This document shows positions 38,471-46,803 of a stretch of 64,000 nt of DNA, one piece after another; positions within the stretch are counted from its first letter, which is position 1; each line of letters opens with the position of its first letter. Below the pieces are notes generated by a model that saw only the letters and a program-made list of their open reading frames with translations, was not told the DNA's origin and did no database searches. A program made the translations under genes and the position numbers. This DNA is from Mesoterricola sediminis (GTDB lineage: Bacteria > Acidobacteriota > Holophagae > Holophagales > Holophagaceae): the NCBI RefSeq assembly GCF_030295425.1, contig NZ_AP027081.1, positions 3,145,001 to 3,209,000 of the forward strand. The letters are read 5' to 3'.

Positions 38471-40188
38471 TGAACAAGCGCATCGTCATCGATCCCGTCA
38501 CCCGCATCGAAGGCCACCTCCGGATCGAGGCGGTCGTGGAGAACGGCGTCGTGAAGGACGCCTACAGCGCCGGCACGATGGTCCGCGGCATCGAGAAGAT
38601 CCTCAAGGGCCGGGATCCCCGGGACGCCTGGGCCTTCACCGAGCGGGTCTGCGGCGTCTGCACCACCGTCCACGCCCTGGCCAGCTGCCGGGCCGTGGAG
38701 GACGCCCTCGGGATCACCGTCCCGAAGAACGCGGAGCTGGTGCGCAACCTCATGTTCTGCGCCCAGTACCTCCAGGACCACGTGGTCCACTTCTACCACC
38801 TGCACGCCCTCGACTGGGTCGACGTGGTCTCCATGCTCAAGGCCGACCCGGCCGCCGCCTCGAAGATCGCCCAGTCCCTGTCGCCCTGGCCCAAGTCCAA
38901 CCCCGGCCACTTCGCCGCCGTCCAGCAGCGGCTCCGGAAGTACGTGGAGAGCGGGCAGCTCGGGATCTTCGCGAACGGCTACTGGGGCCACAAGGCCTAC
39001 AAGCTGCCCCCCGAGGTGAACCTCATCGCCGTCAGCCACTACCTGGACGCCCTCGAGTGGCAGAAGGACATCGTCAAGATCCACGCCATCTTCGGCGGGA
39101 AGAACCCCCACCCCAACTACCTCGTGGGCGGCGTGCCCTGCTCCTTCAGCACGGAGGAGGTGGGCGCCATCAACACCGAGCGCCTCAACCACGTGGCGAG
39201 CCTCATCAAGGACGCCATCGCCTTCGTGGAGCAGGTCTACGTGCCCGACCTCCTGGCGGTGGCCTCCTTCTACAAGGACTGGGGGGCCATCGGCGGCGGC
39301 CTCGAGAACTACCTGGCCTACGGCGACCTGCCCACCCGGGGCTACGGGGACGTCTCCTCCTTCCTGCTGCCCCGCGGCGCCATCCTCGGCCGGAACCTGA
39401 ACGAGGTCCACGAGGTCAACGGGAAGAACGAGGAGGAGATCCGCGAGTACATCAGCCACAGCTGGTACCGCTACGCGGGCGGGGACGACAAGGGCCTGCA
39501 CCCCTGGAAGGGGGAGACCGAGTTCGCGTACACGGGCCCCAAGCCCCCCTACGAGCAGCTCGACGTGGAGGGCCGGTACTCCTGGCTCAAGACGCCGCGC
39601 TGGAAGGACCACCCCATGGAGGTGGGCCCCCTCGCCCGGATGCTCGTGGCCTACGCCAAGGGCAACACGGACGTGAAGGAGCTCGTGGGCGCCGTCCTCA
39701 AGAAGCTGGACGTCCCGGTGACCGCCCTCTTCAGCACCCTCGGCCGGACCGCCGCCCGCGGGGTCGAGACCCAGGTGGTGGCCCACTGGATGAAGGGGTT
39801 CTTCGACGAGCTGATCGGCAACATCCGCAACGGCGAGCTGCGCACCCACACCCGCCACGCCTGGGACCCCGCCACCTGGCCCGCCGAGGCCCAGGGCGTC
39901 GGCCTGACCGAGGCGCCCCGCGGCGCCCTGGCCCACTGGATCCGCATCAAGGACAAGGCCATCGACAACTACCAGCTCGTGGTGCCCAGCACCTGGAACG
40001 CCTCCCCCAGGGACGGCAAGGGCCAGCGGTCCTCGTACGAGGCCGCCCTGATCGGCACCCCGGTGGCCAACGTGGACCAGCCCGTGGAGATCCTGCGGAC
40101 GATCCACTCCTTCGACCCCTGCCTGGCCTGCGCCGTCCACCTGTACGATCCGGACGGCAGGCAGATCCACCAGGTCCAGTTCAACTGA
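38470..40188 (+). CDS. hyaB: [NiFe] hydrogenase large subunit
   Basis: 572 residues from ATG 38470, overlapping the hyaA stop (TGATG). The Ni-Fe site is bound by Cys61/Cys64 in RVCGVCTTVHA and Cys551/Cys554 in DPCLACAVH. A 15-residue C-terminal peptide after His557 is present and is normally removed by the HyaD protease once nickel is inserted. It catalyses H2 oxidation on the periplasmic face after co-export with HyaA. Confidence 0.97.
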   Translation: MNKRIVIDPVTRIEGHLRIEAVVENGVVKDAYSAGTMVRGIEKILKGRDPRDAWAFTERVCGVCTTVHALASCRAVEDALGITVPKNAELVRNLMFCAQYLQDHVVHFYHLHALDWVDVVSMLKADPAAASKIAQSLSPWPKSNPGHFAAVQQRLRKYVESGQLGIFANGYWGHKAYKLPPEVNLIAVSHYLDALEWQKDIVKIHAIFGGKNPHPNYLVGGVPCSFSTEEVGAINTERLNHVASLIKDAIAFVEQVYVPDLLAVASFYKDWGAIGGGLENYLAYGDLPTRGYGDVSSFLLPRGAILGRNLNEVHEVNGKNEEEIREYISHSWYRYAGGDDKGLHPWKGETEFAYTGPKPPYEQLDVEGRYSWLKTPRWKDHPMEVGPLARMLVAYAKGNTDVKELVGAVLKKLDVPVTALFSTLGRTAARGVETQVVAHWMKGFFDELIGNIRNGELRTHTRHAWDPATWPAEAQGVGLTEAPRGALAHWIRIKDKAIDNYQLVVPSTWNASPRDGKGQRSSYEAALIGTPVANVDQPVEILRTIHSFDPCLACAVHLYDPDGRQIHQVQFN

Positions 40189-40200
40189 CGGGAGGCGGCC

Positions 40201-40890
40201 ATGACCTCCACCAACGCGACCTACCGGCGCGTCTATGTCTGGGAGCTCCCCGTCCGGGCCTTCCACTGGATCAACGGCATCGCCGTGGCCCTCCTGATGG
40301 CGACGGGCTTCGCCATCGGGAACCCCGTCCACGTGGACATGGCCCAGGAGGCCTCGGGCCAGTACTGGTTCGGGGCCGTCCGGTTCGTCCACTTCACGGC
40401 GGCCTGGGTCTTCCTGGTGAACTTCGCGGCCCGCATCTACTGGGGCTTCGCGGGCAACCAGTACGCCTCCTGGAAGACCTTCATCCCCACCTCCCGCGGG
40501 ACCCTGGCCGAGATCCTGGAGGTCCTCAAGGTGGACATCTTCCAGACGCGGCTCAAGGGCCACGTCCACCTGGGCCACAACCCGCTGGCGGGCGCCATCT
40601 ACTTCGGGACCTTCTTCCTGTTCCTGTTCCAGGTGGCCACCGGCTTCGCCCTCTACGCGCCCATGAGTGGCAGCTGGGTGGCCAAGGCCTTCGCGTGGGT
40701 GGTCCCCCTCCTGGGCGGGGACCAGAACGTGCGCCAGTGGCACCACATCATGCTCTGGTTCTACGTGCTCTTCTGCATGGTGCACATCTACCTGGTCTTC
40801 TACCACGACTACATCGAGGGCCGGGGCACCACCTCCTCCATGGTCGGGGGCTGGAAGTTCGAGCGGAAGGAGCGGCGTGAAGGCCCCTGA
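40201..40890 (+). CDS. hyaC: Hydrogenase b-type cytochrome subunit
   Basis: 229 residues. Four transmembrane helices with haem-ligating His in RAFHWINGIA, VRFVHFTAAWV, HNPLAGAIYF and CMVHIYLVFYHDYIEGRG, the HupC/HyaC/HydC pattern. It passes electrons from HyaA to the quinone pool. Twelve nt after hyaB. Confidence 0.95.
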   Translation: MTSTNATYRRVYVWELPVRAFHWINGIAVALLMATGFAIGNPVHVDMAQEASGQYWFGAVRFVHFTAAWVFLVNFAARIYWGFAGNQYASWKTFIPTSRGTLAEILEVLKVDIFQTRLKGHVHLGHNPLAGAIYFGTFFLFLFQVATGFALYAPMSGSWVAKAFAWVVPLLGGDQNVRQWHHIMLWFYVLFCMVHIYLVFYHDYIEGRGTTSSMVGGWKFERKERREGP

Positions 40891-41359
40891 CGTCCTGGTC
40901 CTCGGCATCGGCAACACCCTCCTGGGCGACGAGGGCGTGGGGGTCCACGTCGTCCGCGCCCTCGCGGCCGCCCCCGCCCCGCCCGGGGTGACCTGCCTGG
41001 ACGGCGGGACCGGCAGCCTGGTGCTCCTGGAGCCCATGCAGGCAGCGGGCAGGCTGGTGCTCGTGGACGCCACCGCCGACGGAAACCCGCCCGGCACCGT
41101 CCGCCGCCTCCGGCCCCGCTTCAGCTCGGATTTCCCCCCCAGCCTCGCCGCCCACGACATCGGCCTCCGGGACCTCCTGGACAGCTTCTACCTCCTGGGC
41201 GCCCCCGAGCCGGACGTCGCGCTGATCACCGTCAGCATCGCCCTGCCCCAGGACCTGGCCACCGAGCTCAGCCCCGCCGTGGCCGCCGCCGTCCCGGAGG
41301 CCGTCGCCGCCGTCCTCCGGGAGCTGCCCGCGCTTCCCAAGGCCGGTCCGGTCGCCTAG
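40877..41359 (+). CDS. hyaD: Hydrogenase maturation endopeptidase
   Basis: 160 residues from GTG 40877, overlapping hyaC by 14 nt. HyaD/HoxM family: VLGIGNTLLGDEGVGVHVV with the nickel-sensing Glu/Asp, VDATADG and AAHDIGLRDLLD. It trims the C-terminal tail of HyaB. Its stop TAG (41357-41359) lies in CTAG, which is also the target duplication of the IS element that follows directly at 41360. The hypABCDEF accessory genes are not in this window. Confidence 0.95.
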   Translation: MKAPDVLVLGIGNTLLGDEGVGVHVVRALAAAPAPPGVTCLDGGTGSLVLLEPMQAAGRLVLVDATADGNPPGTVRRLRPRFSSDFPPSLAAHDIGLRDLLDSFYLLGAPEPDVALITVSIALPQDLATELSPAVAAAVPEAVAAVLRELPALPKAGPVA

Positions 41360-41447
41360 GCTGTGTTCGGAATCTATAGATTAGATAAATAGTTAACTTG
41401 TACTCATACGTAAAGGCTCGTACACCACGAATTTTCCTGGGGTAACG

Positions 41448-42202
41448 ATGCCGAGAAGTTTCCTGACCGATGCCATGTGGGCAAAGCTTGAACCGCTCCT
41501 TCCGCCAGAGCGTGGAGGGATGGGGCGATCCCGTCACCCCAACCGTCCCATGGTGGAGGCGATCCTGTGGAGGCACAGGACTGGGGCGCCGTGGAGGGAC
41601 CTGCCGGAGGAATTTGGACCTTGGACAAGCGTGTACACGCGATTTGAGGCCTGGGCCAAGCGCGGCGTGTGGCAAAGGATCCTGGAGTTCCTGCGCAAGG
41701 AAGCCGACCTGGAGTGGGTCATGCCGGATGGCACCATCATTCGCGCTCATCAACATTCAGCAGGCAAAAGGGGGGGCTCTGGAACCAGGCGCTCGGACGA
41801 TCTCGGGGTGGATGCTCGACCAAGATCCATTTGATCTGCGATGCCCACGGTAATCCTTTGGATTTCCTGGTCACTCCGGGGCAAGCCCATGAAAGCCGGT
41901 CTGCTGAAGGATTGCTGTGCGGTTGGCAGGCAGAGTACGGGTTCGGAGATCGGGCCTACGATGGGAACCCGGTAAGGAAGGCGATCGAGGCCATGGGTGC
42001 GACAGCCGTCATCCCACCTCATCCCCGGCGCAAGAATCCGGCGGCCTGGGACTCACACCTATACAAGGCCCGCCATGCCATCGAGCATGGGTTCGCCAAG
42101 CTCAAACAGTTCAGGGCGCTGGCCACCAGGTTCGACAAAACGGCGCGAAGTTTCTCAGCCCAGGTGGCTTTGGCCTGCATCGTGATCTGGCTGAGGCTAT
42201 GA
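41448..42202 (+). CDS. IS5 family transposase (two frames, -1 frameshift)
   Basis: Frame 1 (ATG 41448 to 41834) encodes the DUF4096 N-terminal domain (MPRSFLTDAMWAKLEPLLPP...) and the first catalytic Asp in WVMPDGTIIRAHQHSAG. Frame 2 (open 41669-42202, in the -1 frame) continues with QALGRSRGGCSTKIHLICD, the second Asp in FGDRAYDGNP and Glu in HAIEHGFAKLKQFRALATRFDKT. The switch can occur on the slippery run AAAAGGGGGGG at 41766-41776, as in many two-ORF IS5/IS427 elements. The fused DDE transposase of about 250 residues appears intact. Confidence 0.85.
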
Positions 42203-42244
42203 GCGGAGGGTGACAAGCGTTCCGGATCCTCATTGATCCTATGA

Positions 42245-42283
42245 AACGCGGAGGCGCGGAGGATCTCGCAGAGGGTCGCGGAG
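42245..42283 (+). repeat. Left arm of 39-bp inverted repeat
   Basis: The first 25 bases (AACGCGGAGG...) match exactly the reverse complement of the right arm at 42565-42603, and the full 39 differ at two positions. The arms bracket the GxxExxY fragment. This CGCGGAGGCGCGGAGGAT-type sequence is of the kind often found beside GxxExxY genes. Confidence 0.85.
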
Positions 42284-42338
42284 GAAAGCGCTCCTGGAAC
42301 CTGCCACCTCCCAATGACACGTCCCAACGGGAGGCGTG

Positions 42339-42707
42339 ATGGGAAGGCATTGGGGAGAGGTCGACGGGGAGGATCATCCGCACAAGGAGATCACCCAGGC
42401 CATCATCGGGGAGGCCATCGAGATCCAGAAGGCTCTGGGGCACGGACTCCTGGAAGATCCCTACAAGGTCTGTCTGGCGCACTCCCTGAGACTGGCCGGC
42501 CATAAGGTGAAGCGGGAGGTTTTCCTGGATATCGAGTGGAGGGGGCTTGTGGGCTTGATCCTTTCTCCGCGAGCCTCAGCGAGATCCTCCGCGCCTCCGC
42601 GTTCCAATAGGATGCTGCGAATGCGCGGCGCCATCAGGCACTGCAGCACAGACTCACTATTCCAGCTCCCCCATGCTCCGGCACGGATGGGGATTAGCCA
42701 TTACTAG
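42339..42707 (+). pseudogene. GxxExxY family protein, N-terminal half fused to IS tail
   Basis: ATG 42339 with GGGAGG upstream. Codons up to about 42550 encode the GxxExxY family N-terminus: ITQAIIGEAIEIQKALGHGL, LLEDPYKVCLAHSLRLAG (containing G-L-L-E-D-P-Y, the GxxExxY motif) and VKREVFLDIEWRG. Family proteins continue another 60-70 residues to GLLINF...DGIKR; here that part is missing and the frame runs into IS-end sequence (GLILSPRASARS...) to a stop at 42705-42707. The missing C-terminus is exactly what survives in the other copy at 136-225. The join sits at repeated GGGCTTG words. Confidence 0.75.
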
Positions 42708-42730
42708 CCTAGATTACGAACACACCCTAG
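42551..42730 (+). repeat. 180-bp right end of IS5-type element, copy 2
   Basis: Matches 218-397 at about 176 of 180 bases, including the right arm of the 39-bp inverted repeat (42565-42603), the right terminal repeat (42710-42726) and CTAG (42727-42730). Confidence 0.9.
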
Positions 42731-42739
42731 GCTTCTTCC

Positions 42740-43528
42740 ATGCACACCGCTTGGCAGTACCTCACCGTCGCCGGGGCGGCCTTCACGGCCGGGACCCTCA
42801 ACGCCATCGCCGGTGGCGGGACCCTCGTGTCCTTCCCGGCCCTCCTGGGCATCGGGCTCACGGGGCAGCAGGCCAACGTCACCAGCACCCTGGCCCTCTG
42901 GCCCGGCTCCGTGGGCGGCTTCATCGGCCACCGGGGCGACCTCAAGGGCACCCGGAGCTTCGCGCTCCGGCTCATGCCCCCCTCGCTCGGCGGCGCGCTG
43001 GTGGGGGCGGGCCTGATGCTCGCCACCCCCGCCAGCACCTTCAACCTGCTCATCCCCTGGCTCATCCTCACGGCCACCCTCCTCATGGCCGCCAACGATC
43101 CCATCCAGCGCTTCCTGGGCGCCCACCCTGGAGGCGAGCGGAGCCGGGCCTGGTGGGTGGGCGCCGTGGGCTTCCAGTTCCTCGTGGGGGTCTACGGCGG
43201 GTTCTTCGGGGCCGGCATCGGCATCCTCATGCTCGCCGCCCTCTCCCTCCTGGGGCTGAGCGACATCCACCAGATGAACGGGCTCAAGAACTTCCTGTCG
43301 CTCTCCATCAACGGGATCGCCATCCTCTGCTTCCTGGCCGGCGAGGCGGTCTTCCGGGCCCACAACATCGTCTGGAGCGCCGCCGCCGTCATGGCCGCGG
43401 CCGCCATGGCCGGGGGCCTCTTCGGGTCCCACATGGCCCACCGCGTCGGCCGGCGCACGGTGCGGGTCATCGTCATCCTGGTGGGCTTCGTCCTCACCGC
43501 GTGGTACTTCCACAAGGTCCACGGCTGA
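42740..43528 (+). CDS. TSUP (TauE/SafE) family membrane transporter
   Basis: 262 residues from ATG 42740. About eight hydrophobic helices with the duplicated TSUP motifs: FTAGTLNAIAGGGTLVSFPALL near the N-terminus and GVYGGFFGAGIGILMLAALS in the second half. The family exports or imports sulfite, sulfonates or other small organic anions; substrate not predictable. The start lies 10 nt after the IS target duplication and has no good Shine-Dalgarno. Before the insertion it followed hyaD directly. Confidence 0.9.
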   Translation: MHTAWQYLTVAGAAFTAGTLNAIAGGGTLVSFPALLGIGLTGQQANVTSTLALWPGSVGGFIGHRGDLKGTRSFALRLMPPSLGGALVGAGLMLATPASTFNLLIPWLILTATLLMAANDPIQRFLGAHPGGERSRAWWVGAVGFQFLVGVYGGFFGAGIGILMLAALSLLGLSDIHQMNGLKNFLSLSINGIAILCFLAGEAVFRAHNIVWSAAAVMAAAAMAGGLFGSHMAHRVGRRTVRVIVILVGFVLTAWYFHKVHG

Positions 43529-43540
43529 GCCCGGGGGCCC

Positions 43541-45400
43541 TCACCCCCGCGGCGGCCCCAGGAAGAACCACGGCTCCCGCAGGAACTGGCGCCAGATGAC
43601 GGGCAGGAGGCGCACCTTGCCCGCGATGCCCCGGGCGCGCATGGCGGTGCGGAGGGCCAGGTAGAAGGAGACCCCGAAGTTGCAGACGCCGATGACGGCG
43701 ACGCCGGCCAGGCCCCAGGCGATGTCCCGCCAGGGGGGCGCGTCCTGCACGGCGCAGAGGGCGAGGGAGGCGGCGTTGAGCGTCACGTGGCGCACCTCCA
43801 GGTGGATGCCGGCGAAGGCCGCCGCCACGGGGAGGAAGCCCAGGAGGAAGCCCAGCACCAGGTAGCCCACGACGCCGCCGAAGTGGCGCCGGGTGAGATC
43901 GCCGACGCGGGCCGCGGCCTCCGCGCCCAGGACCGCCCGGAGGCGGCGATGGGCCGCCAGGGCCTCGGGGAGCCGCCGATAGGCGCTCCAGTTGGCGGCC
44001 CAGCCGGAGGCGAGGCTGGCCATCCACAGCATGACGCCGGTCAGGATGGCGTAGGGGATCGTCCACGACAGGAAGGGGTGCATCCCGTGGAGGCTGTGGG
44101 CCGCCGTCGCGGGGTCCACCCAGGGCCGGCCCGTGGCCCAGCGCCAGGCCAGGGCCATCCCCGCGGTGACGGGGAGGGTGACGAGGACGTTGCCCAGGGT
44201 GGCCATGACCTGGCTCCGGGTGATGCCGGCGGCCATCTCCCGGAGCCGGGACAGGGCGTGGGCCTCCTCCAGCGCCCCCGCGAGGGTGGCGGCCGTCATC
44301 GCGGGCTGCTTGGAGGCGAGGGTCAGGTGGGCGAACTGCATGGTGATGAAGCTGGCCGCGTAGTTGGCCGCGAAGGCGACCCCCGCGGGGAGGGGCGCCA
44401 TGCCCAGGCCCGGGATGGCGTACTTGAAGAAGGCGGTGAAGGCGGTCACGATGCCGCCCCCGCCGGCCGAGACGAAGGTCCGGGCCCATTCGGAACGGGT
44501 CAGGGCGATGTAGTGCTCCCCGGTCTGCCCCGCGTGCTCCACCACCTTCCGGGCCATGAGGCGCACGCTCTCGCGCACGAGGGATCCGAGGCGGCGGTTC
44601 CGCGCCTTCTGGCGCACGAGCTCCGCCGCGAAGGCCTGGCCGTCGAGGTCCCCGCGCCCCAGGGCCGCCAGGCGCGCCATGCGCGTCATGGTGGCCTCCA
44701 GCAGGTCGAGCCGGTACACCAGCTCGGTGCTGATGCCGTGCGTCTCCATGTGGGCGAGGCCCGCCGCCATGCGGGCCGCGCAGGCCCCGAGCAGGCCCTC
44801 CCAGCCCGGGTCCCGTCCCTCCCGGAGGTCGGCGGCCGCCTCGGGAAGCCGCGCGAAGGGGGAGTCCAGCTCCCGGTCCCGCGGCCCCAGGCCCAGCAGG
44901 TCCCGGCTCAGGCCCAGGGCCGCGGCGCGGTGGGCCAGGAGCTGGACGGCGTCCCACAGGGCCGGCCCCGGCACGGCCAGCAGCTCCCGCCACGGCCCGC
45001 GGTCCCGGGGCAGGCCCTCGATCCAGTCCCCGTCCCGCTCGTCCAGGGGCAGGCGGTGGAGGAGGGCGGAGAGATCCCCCGCCTCGTCCAGGCTGGGCAC
45101 CATCCCGTCCAGGACGCGCTCCAGGGCCTCCCGCAGGAAGGCGCCGTGGACGGGGAGGCCCGCGTCGGCCAGGAGCCCCACGGCGCTGGTGTGCGTCCAG
45201 ACCTGGCGGATGCGGGCCCGCCAGGTGTCCGCCATGGGATGGTCCTCGAGGTGGGACCGGAGCTCTTCCAGCCTGCGGCTGCGGGGGGAATCGGGCCCGC
45301 CCCGGGGGGAGGCCTCCAGGACCCAGCGGAGGAGCCCCTCGAACCAGGCCTCGTCGGAACCGGGTGCCGCCAGGACTTTCTTGAGGAGGATGGAGGTCAT
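43541..45400 (-). CDS. Gcr-type 'site-specific recombinase' membrane protein
   Basis: 619 residues from ATG 45400 with GGAGA upstream. A helical cytoplasmic N-terminal half is followed by at least six hydrophobic segments from about residue 315 (FVSAGGGGIVTAFTAFFKYA, GVAFAANYAASFITMQFAHL, ...SKQPAMTAATLA). The ASKQPAMTA motif is typical of PF10136 proteins, historically annotated as a site-specific recombinase although membrane topology makes that activity doubtful. Convergent with the TSUP gene. Confidence 0.75.
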   Translation of the reverse strand: MTSILLKKVLAAPGSDEAWFEGLLRWVLEASPRGGPDSPRSRRLEELRSHLEDHPMADTWRARIRQVWTHTSAVGLLADAGLPVHGAFLREALERVLDGMVPSLDEAGDLSALLHRLPLDERDGDWIEGLPRDRGPWRELLAVPGPALWDAVQLLAHRAAALGLSRDLLGLGPRDRELDSPFARLPEAAADLREGRDPGWEGLLGACAARMAAGLAHMETHGISTELVYRLDLLEATMTRMARLAALGRGDLDGQAFAAELVRQKARNRRLGSLVRESVRLMARKVVEHAGQTGEHYIALTRSEWARTFVSAGGGGIVTAFTAFFKYAIPGLGMAPLPAGVAFAANYAASFITMQFAHLTLASKQPAMTAATLAGALEEAHALSRLREMAAGITRSQVMATLGNVLVTLPVTAGMALAWRWATGRPWVDPATAAHSLHGMHPFLSWTIPYAILTGVMLWMASLASGWAANWSAYRRLPEALAAHRRLRAVLGAEAAARVGDLTRRHFGGVVGYLVLGFLLGFLPVAAAFAGIHLEVRHVTLNAASLALCAVQDAPPWRDIAWGLAGVAVIGVCNFGVSFYLALRTAMRARGIAGKVRLLPVIWRQFLREPWFFLGPPRG

Positions 45401-45481
45401 GGAAGGTCTCCAGGACCGATCCTCTCATGGCTCCGTGAAACGTGCCGTTCATGGCAGAATGGGCCCCATCCTGGGGGGGCC

Positions 45482-46636
45482 ATGACGTCCGGCTGGGGCA
45501 ATGGCGAAACGGTGCTGGTCGTCGACGACGACCGCAACACGCGGCTGGCCTTGAACCGGGCGCTCGTGCGCGAGGGGTACACCGTGCACGGCCTGGCGGA
45601 CGGAGCCGATGTCCTGGCCTACGCCGAGCGGCGGCGGGCGGACCTGGTCATCCTGGACGTGATGATGCCGGGCCTGGGCGGCATCGAGGCCTGCCGCCGC
45701 CTGCGAGCCATGCCCGGCTGGGAGCACACCCCCGTGCTCATCCTCACGGGCACGGACGTGGAGGAGGCCTACGCCCAGGCCCAGAGCTGCGGCGCCGACG
45801 ATTTCCTCGCCAAGCCGGTGCGCCGCCAGGAGCTCCTCCTGCGGGTCAAGTCCCTCATCCGGGTGGGCCTCCTCGTGCAGGACCTCAAGACCAGCGTGGC
45901 CACCATCGAGGACCAGAAACAGGTCATCCTCCAGGGCCGCGAGCTCCAGGACCGCCTCCAGGCCTTCCTCCTCCACGACCTCAAGAACCCCATCGCGGCG
46001 ATCCTCCTCCAGGCCGAGATGCGGGCCGCCGCCGAGGGGCCCGACCGGGAGGCCTGGGGCCGGGTCCTCGCCGGCACCGAGCACCTCATGAAGCTGGTGG
46101 TGTCCTGGATGGACCATCTCCGGTCCCAGCACGCGGGGATCCAGCCGGATCTGGCGGAGGTGCAGGTGGCGCCCTTCCTGGACGCCGTCCTCGCGCGGCA
46201 CGCCGTCCTCTTCGGGGCCCGGAAGGTGAGGGCCGGCATCCAGCCCCTGCCCCCCGGCTTCCGCCACGCCATGGACCCGGTGCTCATGGACCGCGTCCTG
46301 GACAACCTGCTCGACAACAGCCTCCGCTACGCCCCCGAAGGGAGCCTCCTCGCCCTCGGCGCGGACCGGGGCCAGGATGGGTCCCTGCACCTGTGGGTCG
46401 CCGACCACGGCCCGGGGGTTCCCGAGGACGTCCGGGGGCGCATGTTCGACCTCTACGCCCAGCTGGAGACCCGCCATGGGACCTTCCACGCCCGGCACAA
46501 CCGCGGCCTGGGGCTGGCCTACTGCAAGGCCGCCGTGGAGTCCCATGGGGGACGGATCTGGGTGGACGACAACCCCGGCGGCGGCAGCCGGTTCCACGTC
46601 GAGCTGCCCGACGTCTGCCGGTTCCCGCGGGCCTGA
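45482..46636 (+). CDS. Receiver-histidine kinase hybrid protein
   Basis: 384 residues from ATG 45482. N-terminal receiver domain with acidic residues D15-D17, Asp59 (VILDVMMPG) and Lys111. A coiled-coil linker (about 130-160) leads to the HisKA domain with phospho-acceptor His165 (LLHDLKNPIAAIL) and an HATPase with N box DNLLDNSLRYAPEG, G1 VADHGPGVPED and G2 NRGLGLAYCK. No membrane segment, so it is a soluble kinase controlled through its own receiver domain. First of four phosphorelay genes. Confidence 0.93.
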   Translation: MTSGWGNGETVLVVDDDRNTRLALNRALVREGYTVHGLADGADVLAYAERRRADLVILDVMMPGLGGIEACRRLRAMPGWEHTPVLILTGTDVEEAYAQAQSCGADDFLAKPVRRQELLLRVKSLIRVGLLVQDLKTSVATIEDQKQVILQGRELQDRLQAFLLHDLKNPIAAILLQAEMRAAAEGPDREAWGRVLAGTEHLMKLVVSWMDHLRSQHAGIQPDLAEVQVAPFLDAVLARHAVLFGARKVRAGIQPLPPGFRHAMDPVLMDRVLDNLLDNSLRYAPEGSLLALGADRGQDGSLHLWVADHGPGVPEDVRGRMFDLYAQLETRHGTFHARHNRGLGLAYCKAAVESHGGRIWVDDNPGGGSRFHVELPDVCRFPRA

Positions 46637-46640
46637 GCGG

Positions 46641-46803
46641 GCTCAGCCCGGATCCAGCCGTCGAGGACCTGAAAGAGAGCTTGCACCATTCGCAAGGTCT
46701 GATTTTTGAAGCAGCCTGCTGAAGCCAGATCCCCGTTCACCCTGGCCTCAGCCGGGATGCCTGTTCGAGTCGAGCCCTATCAATGGCGGAATCCGGGCTC
46801 AGT
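46641..46803. repeat. Small element with inverted ends between convergent genes
   Basis: Imperfect inverted arms 46641-46655 and 46788-46803 share CT(C/G)AGCCCGGAT. The interior is AT-richer than the flanks and includes the dispersed 65-bp repeat (46738-46802) also seen at 17560-17624. It fills the whole gap between the convergent genes ending at 46636 and 46799. Could be a MITE-like or extragenic palindromic element; it could also act as a termination region. Confidence 0.45.

Larger units (their letters stand above)
41360..42726 (+). mobile_element. Complete IS5-type element with GxxExxY passenger
   Basis: 1367 bp. Left terminal repeat GCTGTGTTCGGAATCTA (41360-41376) and right repeat at 42710-42726 match at 15 of 17 bases in inverted orientation. 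They are flanked by CTAG direct repeats (41356-41359 and 42727-42730), a typical IS5-family target. It contains a frameshifted transposase (41448-42202) and, unusually, a further 500 bp holding a truncated GxxExxY gene and 39-bp inverted repeats. The normal IS427-group length is about 850-900 bp, so the element carries a passenger. Base composition is lower in GC than the flanks. Confidence 0.88.

Noticed and set aside
37349-42726. Hydrogenase locus as horizontally acquired with the IS
   Set aside because: Codon use and GC of hyaABCD match the neighbours; only the IS interior is compositionally different.
43541-45400. Gcr protein as a true site-specific recombinase
   Set aside because: Multiple membrane helices and no tyrosine- or serine-recombinase motif; the name is historical.
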